DNA of 64,000 nt from Rhodoferax sp. (GCA_031291295.1 JARLJI010000244.1:1-64000); one strand, 5' to 3'; counted from the stretch's first letter, positions 35,062 to 47,374 are shown. Numbers and translations are program-made. The notes: generated by a model from the letters alone, not told the origin.

Positions 35062-36591
35062 ATGATTCCTTCCGACAGACGATCCCCTCAACGCGCGGCG
35101 CGGCTCGCCAGCCGGCTGGCGGGCTCCGCCCTGGCGGCTCTGCTGGCCAGTTGCGCCGCTGTCGGCCCCGACTACGTGCGCCCCACCATCGACATTCCCG
35201 CGGCCTACAAGGAAAGCGGCCCCTGGAAGACGGCCGAGCCGCAAGCCATCGACAGCCGGCACCCGTGGTGGCAGGCCTATCGCGACAGCACCCTTGACGG
35301 CTTGATGGCGCAGGCCAACCAGGCGAACCAGAACATCGCCCAGGCCGAGGCCCAGTACCGGCAGGCGCGCGCGATAGCCGATGCGGCGCGCGCCGGCTTC
35401 TGGCCCACGGTGGGCGTGAATGCCGGTGTCACCCGGGCCCTGAGCAACACCAACGGCATCAAGGAAGGCACCTACCCCAGCATCGGCGCGGGCGCGAGCT
35501 GGGAGCCCGACCTGTGGGGCAGCGTGCGGCGCAGCGTCGAAGCGGGCAATGCCGGTGCCCAGGCCAGCGCCGACGACCTCGCGGCGGCCCGCCTGAGCAT
35601 CCAGGCCGCACTGGCGCAGGACTACCTGCAACTGCGCGTCACCGACCTGCTGATCGACTTGTATGCCGTCACGACCGAGGCCTACAGCCGCGCGCTGCAG
35701 CTGACGCAAAGGCAGTACGCGGTGGGCGTGGCGCTGCGCTCCGATGTGGCGCTGGCCGAGAGCCAGCTCAAGACGGCGCAGGCTCAAGGGGTTGACCTGC
35801 AGGCGCAGCGCAGCCAGCTCGAGCACGCCATCGCGATCCTGACCGGCAAGCCGCCGGCCGCCTTTGCACTGCCGGCAACGGCAGTCAGCATGGACCAACT
35901 GGGGGCGCGTTTGCCGGCGATCCCGACGGGCCTGCCCTCCGAATTGCTGGAGCGTCGCCCCGACATCGCCGGGGCCGAACGCCGGGTCGCGCTGGCGAAT
36001 GCCAACATCGGCGTTGCCAAAGCCGCCTACTTCCCGTCGCTGATGCTAAGCGCCAGCGGCGGCTACAACGGCGCCAGCTTCGCCACGCTGTTCGATACGC
36101 CGAGCCGCGTCTGGTCGCTCGGTGCGGCGCTCGCGCAGACCCTGTTCGACGGCGGCCTGCGCAAGGCCCACAGCGATCAGGCCATAGCCGCCTACGACGT
36201 CTCGGTGGCGCAGTACAAGCAGACGGTGCTGAGCGGCTTGCAGCAGGTGGAAGACAATCTGGCCCTGTTGCGCGTGCTGGACCATGAAGTCGGTTTGCAG
36301 GACCAGGCCGTCAAGGCCTCGCAGCTGGCCGAACGGCTGGCATTGGTTCAGTACCGCGCCGGCACGGCCACCTATCTGGCCGTGGTCACGGCGCAGACGC
36401 TGTCGCTGACGAACCAGCGCACCGCGGTGCAGCTGCTGGGGCGCCAACTGGCCTCCAGCGTGGCCCTGATTACCGCCGCAGGCGGTGGCTGGGACAGCGC
36501 GGCCACAAACGGCACGCCACTGGCCTCCGCCGTAACGGCTCCCGTGTCGTTGCAAGCACCCATCCTCTTACCTCCCAGCCCCGGAAGCTGA
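35062..36591 (+). CDS. NodT/TolC-family outer-membrane efflux lipoprotein
   Basis: 509 aa from the ATG at 35062. Signal with lipobox-like LLASC (Cys near residue 31), followed by AAVGPDYVRP, the standard start of NodT-family outer-membrane factors. Two long TolC repeats with coiled-coil helices (for example NQANQNIAQAEAQYRQAR) and VALRSDVALAESQLKTAQAQ. It forms the outer-membrane duct of the tripartite pump. First gene of a five-gene operon with adaptor, RND pump, response regulator and kinase. Confidence 0.9.
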   Translation: MIPSDRRSPQRAARLASRLAGSALAALLASCAAVGPDYVRPTIDIPAAYKESGPWKTAEPQAIDSRHPWWQAYRDSTLDGLMAQANQANQNIAQAEAQYRQARAIADAARAGFWPTVGVNAGVTRALSNTNGIKEGTYPSIGAGASWEPDLWGSVRRSVEAGNAGAQASADDLAAARLSIQAALAQDYLQLRVTDLLIDLYAVTTEAYSRALQLTQRQYAVGVALRSDVALAESQLKTAQAQGVDLQAQRSQLEHAIAILTGKPPAAFALPATAVSMDQLGARLPAIPTGLPSELLERRPDIAGAERRVALANANIGVAKAAYFPSLMLSASGGYNGASFATLFDTPSRVWSLGAALAQTLFDGGLRKAHSDQAIAAYDVSVAQYKQTVLSGLQQVEDNLALLRVLDHEVGLQDQAVKASQLAERLALVQYRAGTATYLAVVTAQTLSLTNQRTAVQLLGRQLASSVALITAAGGGWDSAATNGTPLASAVTAPVSLQAPILLPPSPGS

Positions 36592-36595
36592 CGCC

Positions 36596-37771
36596 ATGAA
36601 CTCTCCGTTTTTTCAACGTCCCAGGACCCTGCTGACTGCCGCCGCCCTGCTGGTGCTGGTCGGCGCCGGCGCGCTGAGCCTGGACCGCAAGGCGCTTTCC
36701 GCCAACCCGCCGGTGCCGGCCACGCCGCCGGTACAAGCCACCACGGTGCTGGTCAAGCAGCAGGACATGCCGATCTACCAGGCGGGCGTCGGCACCGTCA
36801 CCCCGCTGGCCAGCGTCACGGTGAAGGCGCGCGTCGACGGCCAGCTCGACCGGGTCGGTTTCACCGAGGGGCAGGACGTCAAGGCCGGCCAGATGATCGC
36901 GCGGCTGGATCCGCGGCCCCTACAGGCCCAGTTGCAGCAGGCGCAGGCCCAAAAGGCCAAGGACCAGGCGCAGCTGGTGAACGCACGGCTGGATTTGAAG
37001 CGCTACACCACCCTGATCGCACAGGACGCCGCCACGCAGCAGCAGTTCGACACGCAAAAGGCGTTGGTAGCGCAGCTCGATGCCGCCGTCCAGACTGATG
37101 CCGCGCAAGTCAACTATGCCCAGGTGCAACTCGACTACACCAACATCGTGGCACCGATCAGCGGACGGGTCGGGGCGCGGCTGGTGGACCCGGGCAACAT
37201 CGTGCACGCCACCGATGCCAACGGACTGGTCGTGATCAACCAGATCGACCCGATCGGCGTCGTGTTCAACTTGCCGGAGACAGGATTCGAAGCCGTCAAC
37301 CAGGCACTGCACAGCAGCCACCAACCACTGGCCGTGCTGGCTTACCCCCCCACCGGGAACCAGTTGCTGGGTCGCGGCAAGCTGATCCTGCTGAACAACC
37401 AGATCGACACCACCACGGGCACGGTGCAGCTCAAGGGCAGTTTCGAGAATCCAAAGCACACCCTGTGGCCAGGCCAATACGTGAACGCGCGGCTGGTACT
37501 GGGCACGCGCCTGCAGGCGCTCACCGTGCCGGCAGCAGCGGTCCTGCGCGGCCAGGATGGTACCTATACGTACGTCGTGAAAGCCGACAACACGGTGCAA
37601 GCGCAACCGATAGCGGTGGCAAACATACAGGACGGTGTCGCCATCATTGACAAAGGCCTGTCCGCCGGCCAGCGCGTGGTGCTGGACGGACAGTACAAGC
37701 TCAAGTCCGGGATCCAGATTGTCGAGACGGCATCGGCCGCCGCGGCCGCCGCCAGCGGAGCGGGCCAGTGA
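36596..37771 (+). CDS. RND efflux periplasmic adaptor, MdtA-like
   Basis: 391 aa. N-terminal membrane anchor (about 12-30) without a lipobox. Then the usual adaptor order: lipoyl half (VKARVDGQLDRVGFTEGQDV), alpha-helical hairpin (about 105-165, Gln/Ala-rich), second lipoyl half (YTNIVAPISGRVGARLVDPG) and a beta-barrel with VVFNLPE. This resembles MdtA of the MdtABC system. It links the inner-membrane pump to the outer-membrane factor, which ends 4 bases upstream; its stop overlaps the pump start. Confidence 0.9.
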   Translation: MNSPFFQRPRTLLTAAALLVLVGAGALSLDRKALSANPPVPATPPVQATTVLVKQQDMPIYQAGVGTVTPLASVTVKARVDGQLDRVGFTEGQDVKAGQMIARLDPRPLQAQLQQAQAQKAKDQAQLVNARLDLKRYTTLIAQDAATQQQFDTQKALVAQLDAAVQTDAAQVNYAQVQLDYTNIVAPISGRVGARLVDPGNIVHATDANGLVVINQIDPIGVVFNLPETGFEAVNQALHSSHQPLAVLAYPPTGNQLLGRGKLILLNNQIDTTTGTVQLKGSFENPKHTLWPGQYVNARLVLGTRLQALTVPAAAVLRGQDGTYTYVVKADNTVQAQPIAVANIQDGVAIIDKGLSAGQRVVLDGQYKLKSGIQIVETASAAAAAASGAGQ

Positions 37772-40700
37772 GCGTCTCTGCCAACTTCATCAAACGGCCC
37801 ATTGGCACCTCGCTGCTGGCGCTGGCGCTTTTCCTGGTGGGCGCCGCGGTTTGGCCGCTGCTGCCCGTGGCACCCTTGCCGCAGGTCGACTTCCCGACCA
37901 TCCAGGTGACGGCCTCGCTGCCCGGTGGCAACCCCGAAACCATGGCCTCGAGTGTGGCGCAGCCGCTGGAGCGGCAGTTTTCGCTGATTCCGGGCCTGTC
38001 GCAAATGACCTCGCTCAGCGCATTGGGCTCGACGCAGATCACCTTGCAGTTCGACTTGAACCGCAACATCGACGGCGCCGCACTCGACGTGCAGACGGCC
38101 ATCAACGCGGCCTCGGGCCAGTTGCCGGCGAATCTGCCCAGCCCGCCGACCTTTCGCAAGATCAACCCGGCGGATTTCTCGATCCTGATCCTGTCCGTGC
38201 AATCCGATACCTTGCCGCTGACCACCGTCAACGATTACGCCGACAATATTCTGGCGCAGCAAATTTCGCAGATTCGAGGCGTGGGCCAGGTCATCATCTT
38301 CGGCCAGAAAAAGCCCGCTGTGCGTATCCAGGTCGACCCCGCCAAGCTGGCAGCGCTCGGCATGAGCCTGGAAGACATACGCGGCGTGATCGCCAGCACC
38401 ACGGTGAGCCAGCCCACGGGCACGATCGACGGACCCAAGCAGAGTTTCACGGTCTACACGAACGACCAGGTCCTGAGCGCCGCCCCCTGGAACGACATGG
38501 TGCTGGCCTATAGAAAGGGCGTACCGATTCGTGTGCGCGATGTCGGCGTTGCGGTGGCGGGCCCCGAGAACACCAAAATGGCCGCGTGGGCGTTTTCGGG
38601 CAAGGGCGCCACGCCCTCGGAGAACGCCCCCATCAACGGGCCCTCCCTGGTCGTGGGCGTGATCAAGGAGCCGGGCGCCAATGTGATCGACACGGTGCAG
38701 CGCATCAAGGCTGCGCTGCCGCGCCTGGAGGCGGCCATTCCGCCCACCATCCACGTGAGCACGCTGATCGACCGGACCCAGAACATTCGCGCCTCGGTGC
38801 TCGATGTCGAGATGACACTGCTGCTGACCATCTCGCTGGTGGTGATGGTGATCTTCCTGTTCCTGCGCAATGTGCCGGCCACCCTGATCCCCAGCGTGAC
38901 GGTGCCGCTGGCGCTGCTGGGGACGGCCGCCATCATGTACCTGGTGGGATTCAGCCTGGACAACCTGTCGCTGATGGCGTTGACCATCTCGGTCGGCTTC
39001 GTGGTGGACGACGCCATCGTGATGCTGGAGAACATTTACCGGCATGTCGAGGCCGGCATGACGCCCATGGAAGCCGCGTACAAGGGGGCCGGTGAAATTG
39101 GCTTCACCATCATCTCGATTTCGGTCTCGCTGGTCGCGGTGTTCATTCCCCTGCTGTTGATGGGCGGGATTGTCGGGCGCCTGTTCCGCGAGTTTTCCAT
39201 CACGGTGACGCTGACCATTGGCATTTCGGTGCTGGTCTCGCTCACGCTCACGCCGATGCTGTGTTCCCTGTTCCTCAAGCCGCACCGGCCGGAGACGCAT
39301 GGGCGCCTGTACCAGTTGTTCGAGCGTGGCTTCGACGCCATGCTGAACGGCTACCGACGCGGCCTGGAGGCCGTGCTGCGGCACCAGTTCATCACGCTGT
39401 GTGTTTTTCTCGCGACGCTGGCCGCGACGGTAGTTTTGTTCATCGTGATCCCGAAGGGGTTCTTTCCGCAGCAGGACACCGGCTTCATCTTTGGCTTTGC
39501 CGAATCGGCGCAGGACACCTCGTTCGTGTCGATGAACCAGCGCATGCTCAAGCTCGCCGACGTGGTTCGCCAGGACCCCGACGTCTCCGGATTCGGCATG
39601 AGCGGGCAGTCCACCTTCAACACCGGCGTCTATTTCATCAGCCTGCGCCCCAAGGATGAGGGCCGCACGGCGAGCGCGGATCAGGTGATCGCGCGGCTGG
39701 GCCCGAAGGCGGCCCAGGTCGAGGGCGTCAAGCTGTTCATGCAGGCGGGGCAGGACATCAACGTAGGGGGGCGACTGTCGCGCACCCAGTACCAATACAC
39801 GCTCACCGATGCCAATCTGGATGAACTCAACACGTGGGCACCCAAGCTGCTGGAGCGATTCCGCCAGCTGCCGGAACTCACTGACCTGGCCTCCGATCAG
39901 CAAAACGCAGCCGCCACGGCAGTCATCACGATCGATCGGGCCCGGGCATCGAGCTTCGGCATTACGCCGGCCCAGATCGACGCCACCCTCTACGACGCGA
40001 TCGGCCAGCGCCAGGTGGCGCAGTACTTCACCCAGATCAACAGCTACCACGTGATTCTCGAAGTCACGCCCAAGCTGCAGGAAGACCCCGACCTGTTCAG
40101 CAAGCTGTACCTGACCTCGCCGCTGACCGGGCAACAGGTGCCGCTGTCCAGCTTTGTCAGCGTCAACACCAGCAAGACCGGCTATCTGTCGATCAATCAC
40201 CAGAGCCAGTTCCCGGCGGTGACCATCTCGTTCAACCTGGCGCCCGGCGTGGCGCTGGGCCAGGCGGTGACGGCCATCCAGAAGGCGCAGGCCACCATGG
40301 GCGTTCCGCAAACCCTGAGCGGCGGTTTCCAGGGCACGGCCCAAGCCTTCAAAGACTCATTGTCGACGCAGCCCTACCTGATTGCCGCGGCGTTGGTGGC
40401 GGTGTACATCGTGCTGGGTTTTCTGTACGAGAGCTACATCCATCCACTGACGATTTTGTCGACCCTGCCGTCGGCCGGCGTCGGGGCGCTGCTGATTTTG
40501 ATGGCGGGCGGCTACGACCTGAGCGTGATCGCGCTGATCGGCATCATCCTGTTGATCGGCATCGTCAAGAAGAACGGCATCATGATGGTCGACTTTGCGC
40601 TGACGGCCGAACGTGAGCAGGGGATGGAGCCGAAGGAGGCGATCTACCAGGCCTGCCTGTTGCGCTTTCGGCCGATCATGATGACCACCATGTGCACGCT

Positions 40701-40944
40701 GCTCAGCGGCTTGCCCCTGATGCTGGGCAGCGGCGCCGGCTCCGAGCTGCGTCGTCCCCTGGGCTATGCCATGGTCGGCGGGTTGATCCTGTCACAGGCC
40801 ATGACCCTGTTCACGACGCCCGTGGTCTATCTGTACCTGGACCGCGCCCATTATTGGTATACGCGCCGCAAGGAAGCGCGCAACGCCCGCAAGGCGGCCC
40901 GCGCGGGTGAGCCCAAGCCGCCGGTGGTTGTGGGCACGAATTGA
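37768..40944 (+). CDS. RND multidrug efflux transporter, MdtB/MdtC-like
   Basis: 1058 aa starting at GTG, overlapping the adaptor by 4 bases. Twelve membrane segments in the RND 1+5+1+5 layout with two large periplasmic loops. The start ([20 protein letters not shown], then [11 protein letters not shown]) and [20 protein letters not shown], holding the proton-relay Asp pair, are MdtB/MdtC-like. Other MdtBC loci encode two different pump subunits; only one is present here, so a homotrimer is expected. Substrates probably include bile-salt-like or other amphipathic drugs. Confidence 0.92.
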   Translation: MSVSANFIKRPIGTSLLALALFLVGAAVWPLLPVAPLPQVDFPTIQVTASLPGGNPETMASSVAQPLERQFSLIPGLSQMTSLSALGSTQITLQFDLNRNIDGAALDVQTAINAASGQLPANLPSPPTFRKINPADFSILILSVQSDTLPLTTVNDYADNILAQQISQIRGVGQVIIFGQKKPAVRIQVDPAKLAALGMSLEDIRGVIASTTVSQPTGTIDGPKQSFTVYTNDQVLSAAPWNDMVLAYRKGVPIRVRDVGVAVAGPENTKMAAWAFSGKGATPSENAPINGPSLVVGVIKEPGANVIDTVQRIKAALPRLEAAIPPTIHVSTLIDRTQNIRASVLDVEMTLLLTISLVVMVIFLFLRNVPATLIPSVTVPLALLGTAAIMYLVGFSLDNLSLMALTISVGFVVDDAIVMLENIYRHVEAGMTPMEAAYKGAGEIGFTIISISVSLVAVFIPLLLMGGIVGRLFREFSITVTLTIGISVLVSLTLTPMLCSLFLKPHRPETHGRLYQLFERGFDAMLNGYRRGLEAVLRHQFITLCVFLATLAATVVLFIVIPKGFFPQQDTGFIFGFAESAQDTSFVSMNQRMLKLADVVRQDPDVSGFGMSGQSTFNTGVYFISLRPKDEGRTASADQVIARLGPKAAQVEGVKLFMQAGQDINVGGRLSRTQYQYTLTDANLDELNTWAPKLLERFRQLPELTDLASDQQNAAATAVITIDRARASSFGITPAQIDATLYDAIGQRQVAQYFTQINSYHVILEVTPKLQEDPDLFSKLYLTSPLTGQQVPLSSFVSVNTSKTGYLSINHQSQFPAVTISFNLAPGVALGQAVTAIQKAQATMGVPQTLSGGFQGTAQAFKDSLSTQPYLIAAALVAVYIVLGFLYESYIHPLTILSTLPSAGVGALLILMAGGYDLSVIALIGIILLIGIVKKNGIMMVDFALTAEREQGMEPKEAIYQACLLRFRPIMMTTMCTLLSGLPLMLGSGAGSELRRPLGYAMVGGLILSQAMTLFTTPVVYLYLDRAHYWYTRRKEARNARKAARAGEPKPPVVVGTN

Positions 40945-40946
40945 CC

Positions 40947-41630
40947 ATGAAGATCCTGATCGTCGAGGACGAGCCCAAAACCGCCGATTACCTGCAAAAG
41001 GGCCTCAGCGAGCAGGGCTGCACCGTCGATCTGGCCTACAACGGCGTTGACGGCCAGTACCTGGCGCTGACGCACGACTACGACGTCATCGTGCTCGATG
41101 TGATGCTGCCCGGCCTGGACGGGTTCTCTGTGCTGCGCACCTTGCGCACGCTCAAACAGACGCCGGTCATCATGCTGACCGCGCGCGACCAGGTGGAAGA
41201 CCGCATCAAGGGGCTGCACGACGGGGCCGACGACTACCTGGTCAAACCGTTCTCGTTTCTGGAGCTGTTAGCCCGGCTGCAGGCTCTCACGCGGCGCGGG
41301 CGCGCCCAGGAGCCGGCGCTGCTGAAGATTGCCGACTTGCAGATCGACCTGATGGCACGCAAGGCCTGGCGCGACCATGTGCGCATCAACCTGACCGCCA
41401 AGGAGTTTTCGCTGCTGGCCGTGCTGGCGCGGCGCCAGGGCGAGATCCTGTCCAAGACCGCGATTGCCGAGCTGGTGTGGGACATGAACTTCGACAGCAA
41501 CACCAACGTGGTCGAGGTCGCCATCAAGCGCCTGCGCGCCAAGATCGACGCGCCGTTTTCGCCCAAGCTGCTGCACACCATCCGTGGCATGGGCTATGTG
41601 CTCGAGCCGCGGGAGGAGGACGTGGTGTGA
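40947..41630 (+). CDS. OmpR-family response regulator, CopR/CusR-like
   Basis: 227 aa from the ATG at 40947. Receiver domain with phospho-acceptor D51 ([14 protein letters not shown]), LTAR switch Thr and KPF lysine, followed by a winged-helix output domain ([44 protein letters not shown]). This is the 'heavy metal response regulator' subgroup. It begins 2 bases after the pump stop, so it is co-transcribed with the efflux genes and probably controls them. Confidence 0.9.
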   Translation: MKILIVEDEPKTADYLQKGLSEQGCTVDLAYNGVDGQYLALTHDYDVIVLDVMLPGLDGFSVLRTLRTLKQTPVIMLTARDQVEDRIKGLHDGADDYLVKPFSFLELLARLQALTRRGRAQEPALLKIADLQIDLMARKAWRDHVRINLTAKEFSLLAVLARRQGEILSKTAIAELVWDMNFDSNTNVVEVAIKRLRAKIDAPFSPKLLHTIRGMGYVLEPREEDVV

Positions 41631-43021
41631 TGCGGCGTTCCATCACCGTGCGGCTGGTCGTCATGTTCGCGGTCGCGGCGCTGGCCACCTTTGCGTTGAT
41701 CGGTGCGGCCCTGTACGGCGTGCTCGAGCGCGAACTGGCGCGTCACGAACAGGACGAACTCAAGACCAACCTGCAGAACCTGCAGTATTCGATTGAACGC
41801 ACCGACACGCTGGATCGCTGGGCGCGCGTGCGCGCCAAGATGGACACCCTGACACCGGCCGACGGCAGCGTGCGTTTCTGGGTGCTGAGCGACGACCCGC
41901 GCTACCAGTATGGCCGCGGCCTGGCCGAAATCGAACACATGAACCGCGAGCCGGACGGCCGCGGCAGCATCCTGATGCCGCAGCAGGTGCACCCGATACA
42001 CACCCTGTCGACCAGCATCGCCGCCTTCCAGGACCGACCGGCCGTGCGGCTGATTGTCGGCGTCGACTCGGCCTCCTACGCACGCACGCTGGACACTTTT
42101 CTGGCCGCGCTGGCCGAACTCTCGTTGACCGCGGTGCTGGTCGTCATGCTGATCGGCTACTGGATCGCACGGGTCGGGCTGCAACCCCTGGTGCGGTTAT
42201 CCAAAGAAGCCCAGGCGCTGCGCCCGAAGCCGCTCTCGCAACGCCTGAACGTGTCGCAGCTGCCGGCCGAATTGTCGGAGCTGGCCACGGCCTTCAATGG
42301 TGCGTTGAGCCGACAGCAGGATGCCTACCGGCAACTCGAGTCCTTCAACGCCGATGTGGCCCACGAACTGCGTACACCGCTGACCAACCTGATCGGCGGC
42401 ACCCAGGTTGCCCTGTCGCGTCAGCGCACGGCGGCGCAATTCCAGGAAGTGCTGCAATCGAATCTCGAAGAGCTTGATCGGGTGCGTTCGATCATCAATG
42501 ACATGCTGTTCCTGGCCCGTGCCGACCAGGGCGAAGCGGCCACCGGCCTGGTGCGCGCCCCGATCGCGCAGGAAGTGCGCAAGACCACCGAGTTCTTCGA
42601 GTTCGTGCTCGACGACATGGGCGCGACGGTCAGCATCGAGGGCGACGTCACGGCCGAGGCCATGATCGAAACCGCACTGTTCCGCCGCGCCATGTCGAAT
42701 CTGCTGCAAAACGCGATCGAGCACTCCAGCGCTGGAGCGCAGTTGCTCGTGACCATACGGCAACAACTGACGTCGATCTGGGTTACCGTCTCGAACCCCG
42801 GCGAACCGATTGCACCGGCCCATTTGCTGCGCCTGTTCGACCGCTTCTACCGGGTCGACGCTGCGCGGCAGTCCCAGGGGCAACACCACGGGCACGGGCT
42901 GGGCCTGGCCATCGTCAAGGCGGTCGCGAGCATGCACGGCGGCAGCGTCACTGCCTCGTGCGCGGAAGGCATGACCACCATCGGGTTCAGCGTCCCGGTG
43001 CCGGCTCCCCGATCTGCCTGA
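41630..43021 (+). CDS. Heavy-metal-type sensor histidine kinase
   Basis: 463 aa from the ATG at 41630, overlapping the regulator stop by one base (TGATG). Two membrane segments (about 8-30 and 163-182) flank a periplasmic sensor of about 130 residues; a HAMP region follows, then H245 in FNADVAHELRTPLTNL and an ATPase domain with NLLQNAIEHSS and HGHGLGLAIVK. No obvious Cys/His metal-binding cluster appears in the sensor, so the signal need not be a metal. Confidence 0.9.
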   Translation: MRRSITVRLVVMFAVAALATFALIGAALYGVLERELARHEQDELKTNLQNLQYSIERTDTLDRWARVRAKMDTLTPADGSVRFWVLSDDPRYQYGRGLAEIEHMNREPDGRGSILMPQQVHPIHTLSTSIAAFQDRPAVRLIVGVDSASYARTLDTFLAALAELSLTAVLVVMLIGYWIARVGLQPLVRLSKEAQALRPKPLSQRLNVSQLPAELSELATAFNGALSRQQDAYRQLESFNADVAHELRTPLTNLIGGTQVALSRQRTAAQFQEVLQSNLEELDRVRSIINDMLFLARADQGEAATGLVRAPIAQEVRKTTEFFEFVLDDMGATVSIEGDVTAEAMIETALFRRAMSNLLQNAIEHSSAGAQLLVTIRQQLTSIWVTVSNPGEPIAPAHLLRLFDRFYRVDAARQSQGQHHGHGLGLAIVKAVASMHGGSVTASCAEGMTTIGFSVPVPAPRSA

Positions 43022-43095
43022 ACGACGCGCCGCCCGCTGGCGAAACGGGAAACCGGCCTACACAGGTTGGCGCCAAGGTCTGCTATGGTCACGTC

Positions 43096-43872
43096 ATGCA
43101 GTCTTCGAGTTCTCCTCCGCTGGAATGCTCCTGCTTGCTGCCGCCGATCGGCGCGCAGAATGCGCTTTTCCTTGACTTCGACGGCACGCTGGCCGAGCTC
43201 GCGCCACAGCCCGAGGCGGTGCTGATCGCTCCCGACCTGGTGTCCCTTTTGGTGCAGCTTGCGGCCCGGCTGAATGGGGCGCTGGCCATGGTGTCGGGGC
43301 GCCGACTCACGGACCTGGATGGCTTTCTCGCCCCCCTGCAGTTGCCCACGGCGGCCGAGCACGGCGCGCAGCGCCGCCTCATTTCCGGCGAGATCATCCG
43401 CGTGGCGCCCCCCGACATGCTGACCGTGATTCGCCGGGTCACCGCGCTGGCACAACATCACCGCGGCCTGCGTGTCGAAGTCAAGGACGCCGCAGTCGCG
43501 CTGCACTATCGCCACGCGCCCGAGCTGGAAGCGAGCTGCCTGCAAGCCATGGGTGAGGCCGCCCGCGACGCCCCGGGTCTCGAATTGCTGCGCGGCAAAT
43601 ACGTCCTTGAAATCAAGCTGGCGGGTATCAGCAAGGGCACCGCCATTGAGGACTTCATGGCACAAGCGCCCTTCGCGGGCCGCGTGCCGCTTTTTGCGGG
43701 CGACGATATGACCGATGAAGCCGGATTTACGGCGGTACAACAGCAGGGTGGCTGCGGCATCAAGGTGGGCGAAGGCGCAACGCGGGCCCGCTACCGCTGT
43801 CCGTCGCCGGCCGCACTGCGGCAATGGCTGCAGCGCGCAGCGCAAGATCTCGCCGGAAGGACCAGCCCATGA
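43096..43872 (+). CDS. otsB: Trehalose-6-phosphate phosphatase
   Basis: 258 aa from the ATG at 43096. HAD phosphatase: motif I LDFDGTLAEL with D27 and D29, motif II MVSGRRLTDL, lysine in AGISKGTAIE and motif III FAGDDMTDEAGF. It removes phosphate from trehalose-6-phosphate made by OtsA. The ATGA overlap with the GH15 gene, and otsA beyond it, form a trehalose operon. Confidence 0.93.
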   Translation: MQSSSSPPLECSCLLPPIGAQNALFLDFDGTLAELAPQPEAVLIAPDLVSLLVQLAARLNGALAMVSGRRLTDLDGFLAPLQLPTAAEHGAQRRLISGEIIRVAPPDMLTVIRRVTALAQHHRGLRVEVKDAAVALHYRHAPELEASCLQAMGEAARDAPGLELLRGKYVLEIKLAGISKGTAIEDFMAQAPFAGRVPLFAGDDMTDEAGFTAVQQQGGCGIKVGEGATRARYRCPSPAALRQWLQRAAQDLAGRTSP

Positions 43873-45716
43873 CCGCCCCGCCCGACGCTGCGCGCTTTGC
43901 GCCGCCCGCCGAACCCTCGCTCGCCATGGGGGTGATCGGCAACTGCGCCTTCAGCGCCCTGATTGATGCCCGGGCCCGCATCGTCTGGTGCTGCCTGCCG
44001 CGTTTCGATGGTGACCCGGTGTTCAACGCCTTGCTGCAGCCGGGTACTGCCACAGGTGCCTCACCCACTGGCGCCCAACCCGGCGCCTTTGCCATAGAAA
44101 TCGAGGATTTCGCCGAATCAAAGCAGTTCTACGACCCCAATACCGCGGTGCTGCGCACCCAGTTGTTCGACAAGAGCGGACAGGGCATCGAGGTCACCGA
44201 CTTTGCGCCGCGCTTTTACAGCCGTGCGCGCTTTTTCAGGCCCATGACGCTGGTGCGCCGGGTGCGGCCCCTGAACGGCGCGCCGCGCATTCGCGTCGCG
44301 CCGGACGTGCGTTTTGACTGGGGCCGGCGCGAGCCCCTGATTACCCAGGGCAGCAACCACCTGCGCTATGTGGGCCATGCGTTGACGCTGCGCCTGAACA
44401 CCGACGCGCCACTGTCCCACGTTCTGTCCCGGCAGCCCTTTGTGCTGACACGCGAATACAACTTTCTGCTGGGCGCCGACGAATCTTTGAGCGACGGCAT
44501 CGCCGACACCGCACGGCTGTTCGAGCTGGAGACGCTGGCTTACTGGCGCCAATGGAGCCAGCGCCTGAGCATTCCACTGGAGTGGCAGGATGCGGTGATC
44601 CGCGCGGCGATCACGCTCAAGCTGTCGCTGTTCGAGGACACGGGCGCCATCGTGGCCGCCATGACCACCAGCATTCCCGAGGCGCCCGACAGCCAGCGCA
44701 ACTGGGACTACCGCTACTGCTGGCTGCGCGATGCCTTCTTCGTGGTGCGCGCCCTGAACAGCCTGTCGGAAGTCGGCACCATGGAAGACTACCTGGGCTG
44801 GCTCGGCAACGTGGTGGTGCAGGCGCGAGGTGGGCACATCCAGCCGCTGTACGGCATTGGCCTGGAGCGCGAGTTGCCTGAAGTCGTGATGGAGCACCTG
44901 GCCGGCTACCGCGGCATGGGGCCGGTGCGCGTGGGCAACCAGGCGCAGCAACACTTTCAGCATGACGTTTACGGCAACGTGGTGCTGGGCGCGGCCCAGG
45001 CCTTTCATGACCACCGCCTGCTGCACCGCGCAGGACTGGCCCAGTTCAAGCGGCTCGAAGAAGTCGGCGAGCAGGCGGTGCGCACCTACGACAAACCCGA
45101 CGCCGGCATGTGGGAGCTGCGCTCGCGCGCCCGCGTCCACACCTCGTCCGCGCTGATGTGCTGGGCCGCCTGCGACCGGCTCGCAAAAATCGCCGAGGTC
45201 CTGGCGCAAAAGGGGCGGGCCACCTACTGGCGGGGCCACGCACGGCGCATGCAGGGGCGCATCTTGCGCGAGGCGTGGAGCGAGGAGCGCCAGGCCTTTA
45301 CGGAGAGTTTTGGCGGGCGCAATCTGGACGCCAGTGTGCTGCTGATGACCGAGGTCGGCTTCATCGATCCGAAAGATCCACGCTTCATCGCCACCGTCGA
45401 TGCGCTGGAAACCCATTTGTGCGACGGCCCCTACATGCGCCGCTACGAGGCCCCGGACGATTTCGGCAAACCGGAAACGGCCTTCAACATCTGCACCTTC
45501 TGGCGCGTTGATGCACTTGCGCGCATTGGCCGCAAAGAGCAGGCGCGCGAAATTTTTGCAACCATGCTGGCCGCGCGCAACCACCTCGGCCTGCTGTCCG
45601 AAGACACGCACCCGGTCACGGGTGAAATGTGGGGCAACTTTCCGCAGACCTACTCGATGGTCGGCATCATCAACGCAGCGGTGCGCCTGTCGGCACCCTG
45701 GGACTCCCAGATATGA
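43869..45716 (+). CDS. Glycoside hydrolase family 15 protein (glucoamylase/trehalase-like)
   Basis: 615 aa from the ATG at 43869, overlapping otsB by 4 bases. An N-terminal beta domain (about 1-230, GVIGNCAFSALIDARARIVW) precedes the (alpha/alpha)6 GH15 barrel: RNWDYRYCWLRDAFFVVRAL, MWELRSRARVHTSSALMCW with a catalytic Glu, and GEMWGNFPQTYSMVGIINAA with the second. Relatives hydrolyse alpha-glucosides, and some actinobacterial members are trehalases. Its place between otsB and otsA suggests trehalose turnover, but the substrate is not proven. Confidence 0.9.
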   Translation: MTAPPDAARFAPPAEPSLAMGVIGNCAFSALIDARARIVWCCLPRFDGDPVFNALLQPGTATGASPTGAQPGAFAIEIEDFAESKQFYDPNTAVLRTQLFDKSGQGIEVTDFAPRFYSRARFFRPMTLVRRVRPLNGAPRIRVAPDVRFDWGRREPLITQGSNHLRYVGHALTLRLNTDAPLSHVLSRQPFVLTREYNFLLGADESLSDGIADTARLFELETLAYWRQWSQRLSIPLEWQDAVIRAAITLKLSLFEDTGAIVAAMTTSIPEAPDSQRNWDYRYCWLRDAFFVVRALNSLSEVGTMEDYLGWLGNVVVQARGGHIQPLYGIGLERELPEVVMEHLAGYRGMGPVRVGNQAQQHFQHDVYGNVVLGAAQAFHDHRLLHRAGLAQFKRLEEVGEQAVRTYDKPDAGMWELRSRARVHTSSALMCWAACDRLAKIAEVLAQKGRATYWRGHARRMQGRILREAWSEERQAFTESFGGRNLDASVLLMTEVGFIDPKDPRFIATVDALETHLCDGPYMRRYEAPDDFGKPETAFNICTFWRVDALARIGRKEQAREIFATMLAARNHLGLLSEDTHPVTGEMWGNFPQTYSMVGIINAAVRLSAPWDSQI

Positions 45717-45726
45717 GGACCGCATC

Positions 45727-45785
45727 ATGAGCCGCAGGGCCGCCCCCAAGGCGAATACCGCAGCGCGTAGCGCGGAGGTTGCCTG

Positions 45786-45786
<1 letters not shown>
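45727..45786 (+). CDS. Possible 19-aa leader peptide upstream of otsA
   Basis: ATG at 45727 opens a 19-codon frame (MSRRAAPKANTAARSAEVA) whose TGA overlaps the otsA ATG as TGATG. Its first ten bases repeat those at the otsA start (ATGAGCCGC). Part of the sequence (GGGCCGCCCCCAAGG) resembles the end of family-B repeats. It could couple otsA translation to upstream ribosomes, or be chance. Confidence 0.25.
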
Positions 45787-47168
<1,382 letters not shown>

Positions 47169-47202
47169 GCTGGCCCGGTAGCACGTCGAGGCGATTTCGA
47201 AT

Positions 47203-47257
47203 GAAATCGACCTCTAGCCCATACGGAATCTTCGCAGTTAGCTCTGTTTTTTGTAGC
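47203..47257 (-). repeat. Dispersed repeat family A, copy A8
   Basis: TTTCGAATGAAATCGACCTC, TAGCCCATACGGAATC, then AGTTAGCTCTGTTTTTTGTA GC. The AGCCCATA block and the terminal TTTTGTAGC match A7 and the reverse complement of A10. It lies after otsA. Confidence 0.65.
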
Positions 47258-47374
47258 ATCCGAAAGAAACCGATGCTCTGCCGGCGCGCCGAAACCCTGG
47301 TTTTCCAGTCGATTAACGACTAAAAAGTATCTGTTACGAAATCTTCCCCCCTCACCCCCTGAAAAGGAGATGTC

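Noticed and set aside
37564..40344. 926-codon open frame on the minus strand opposite the RND pump
   Set aside because: Lies fully antisense to a clear MdtB/C-like gene; its translation is rich in Arg, Gln, His and Gly without any domain, as expected from high-GC antisense frames.
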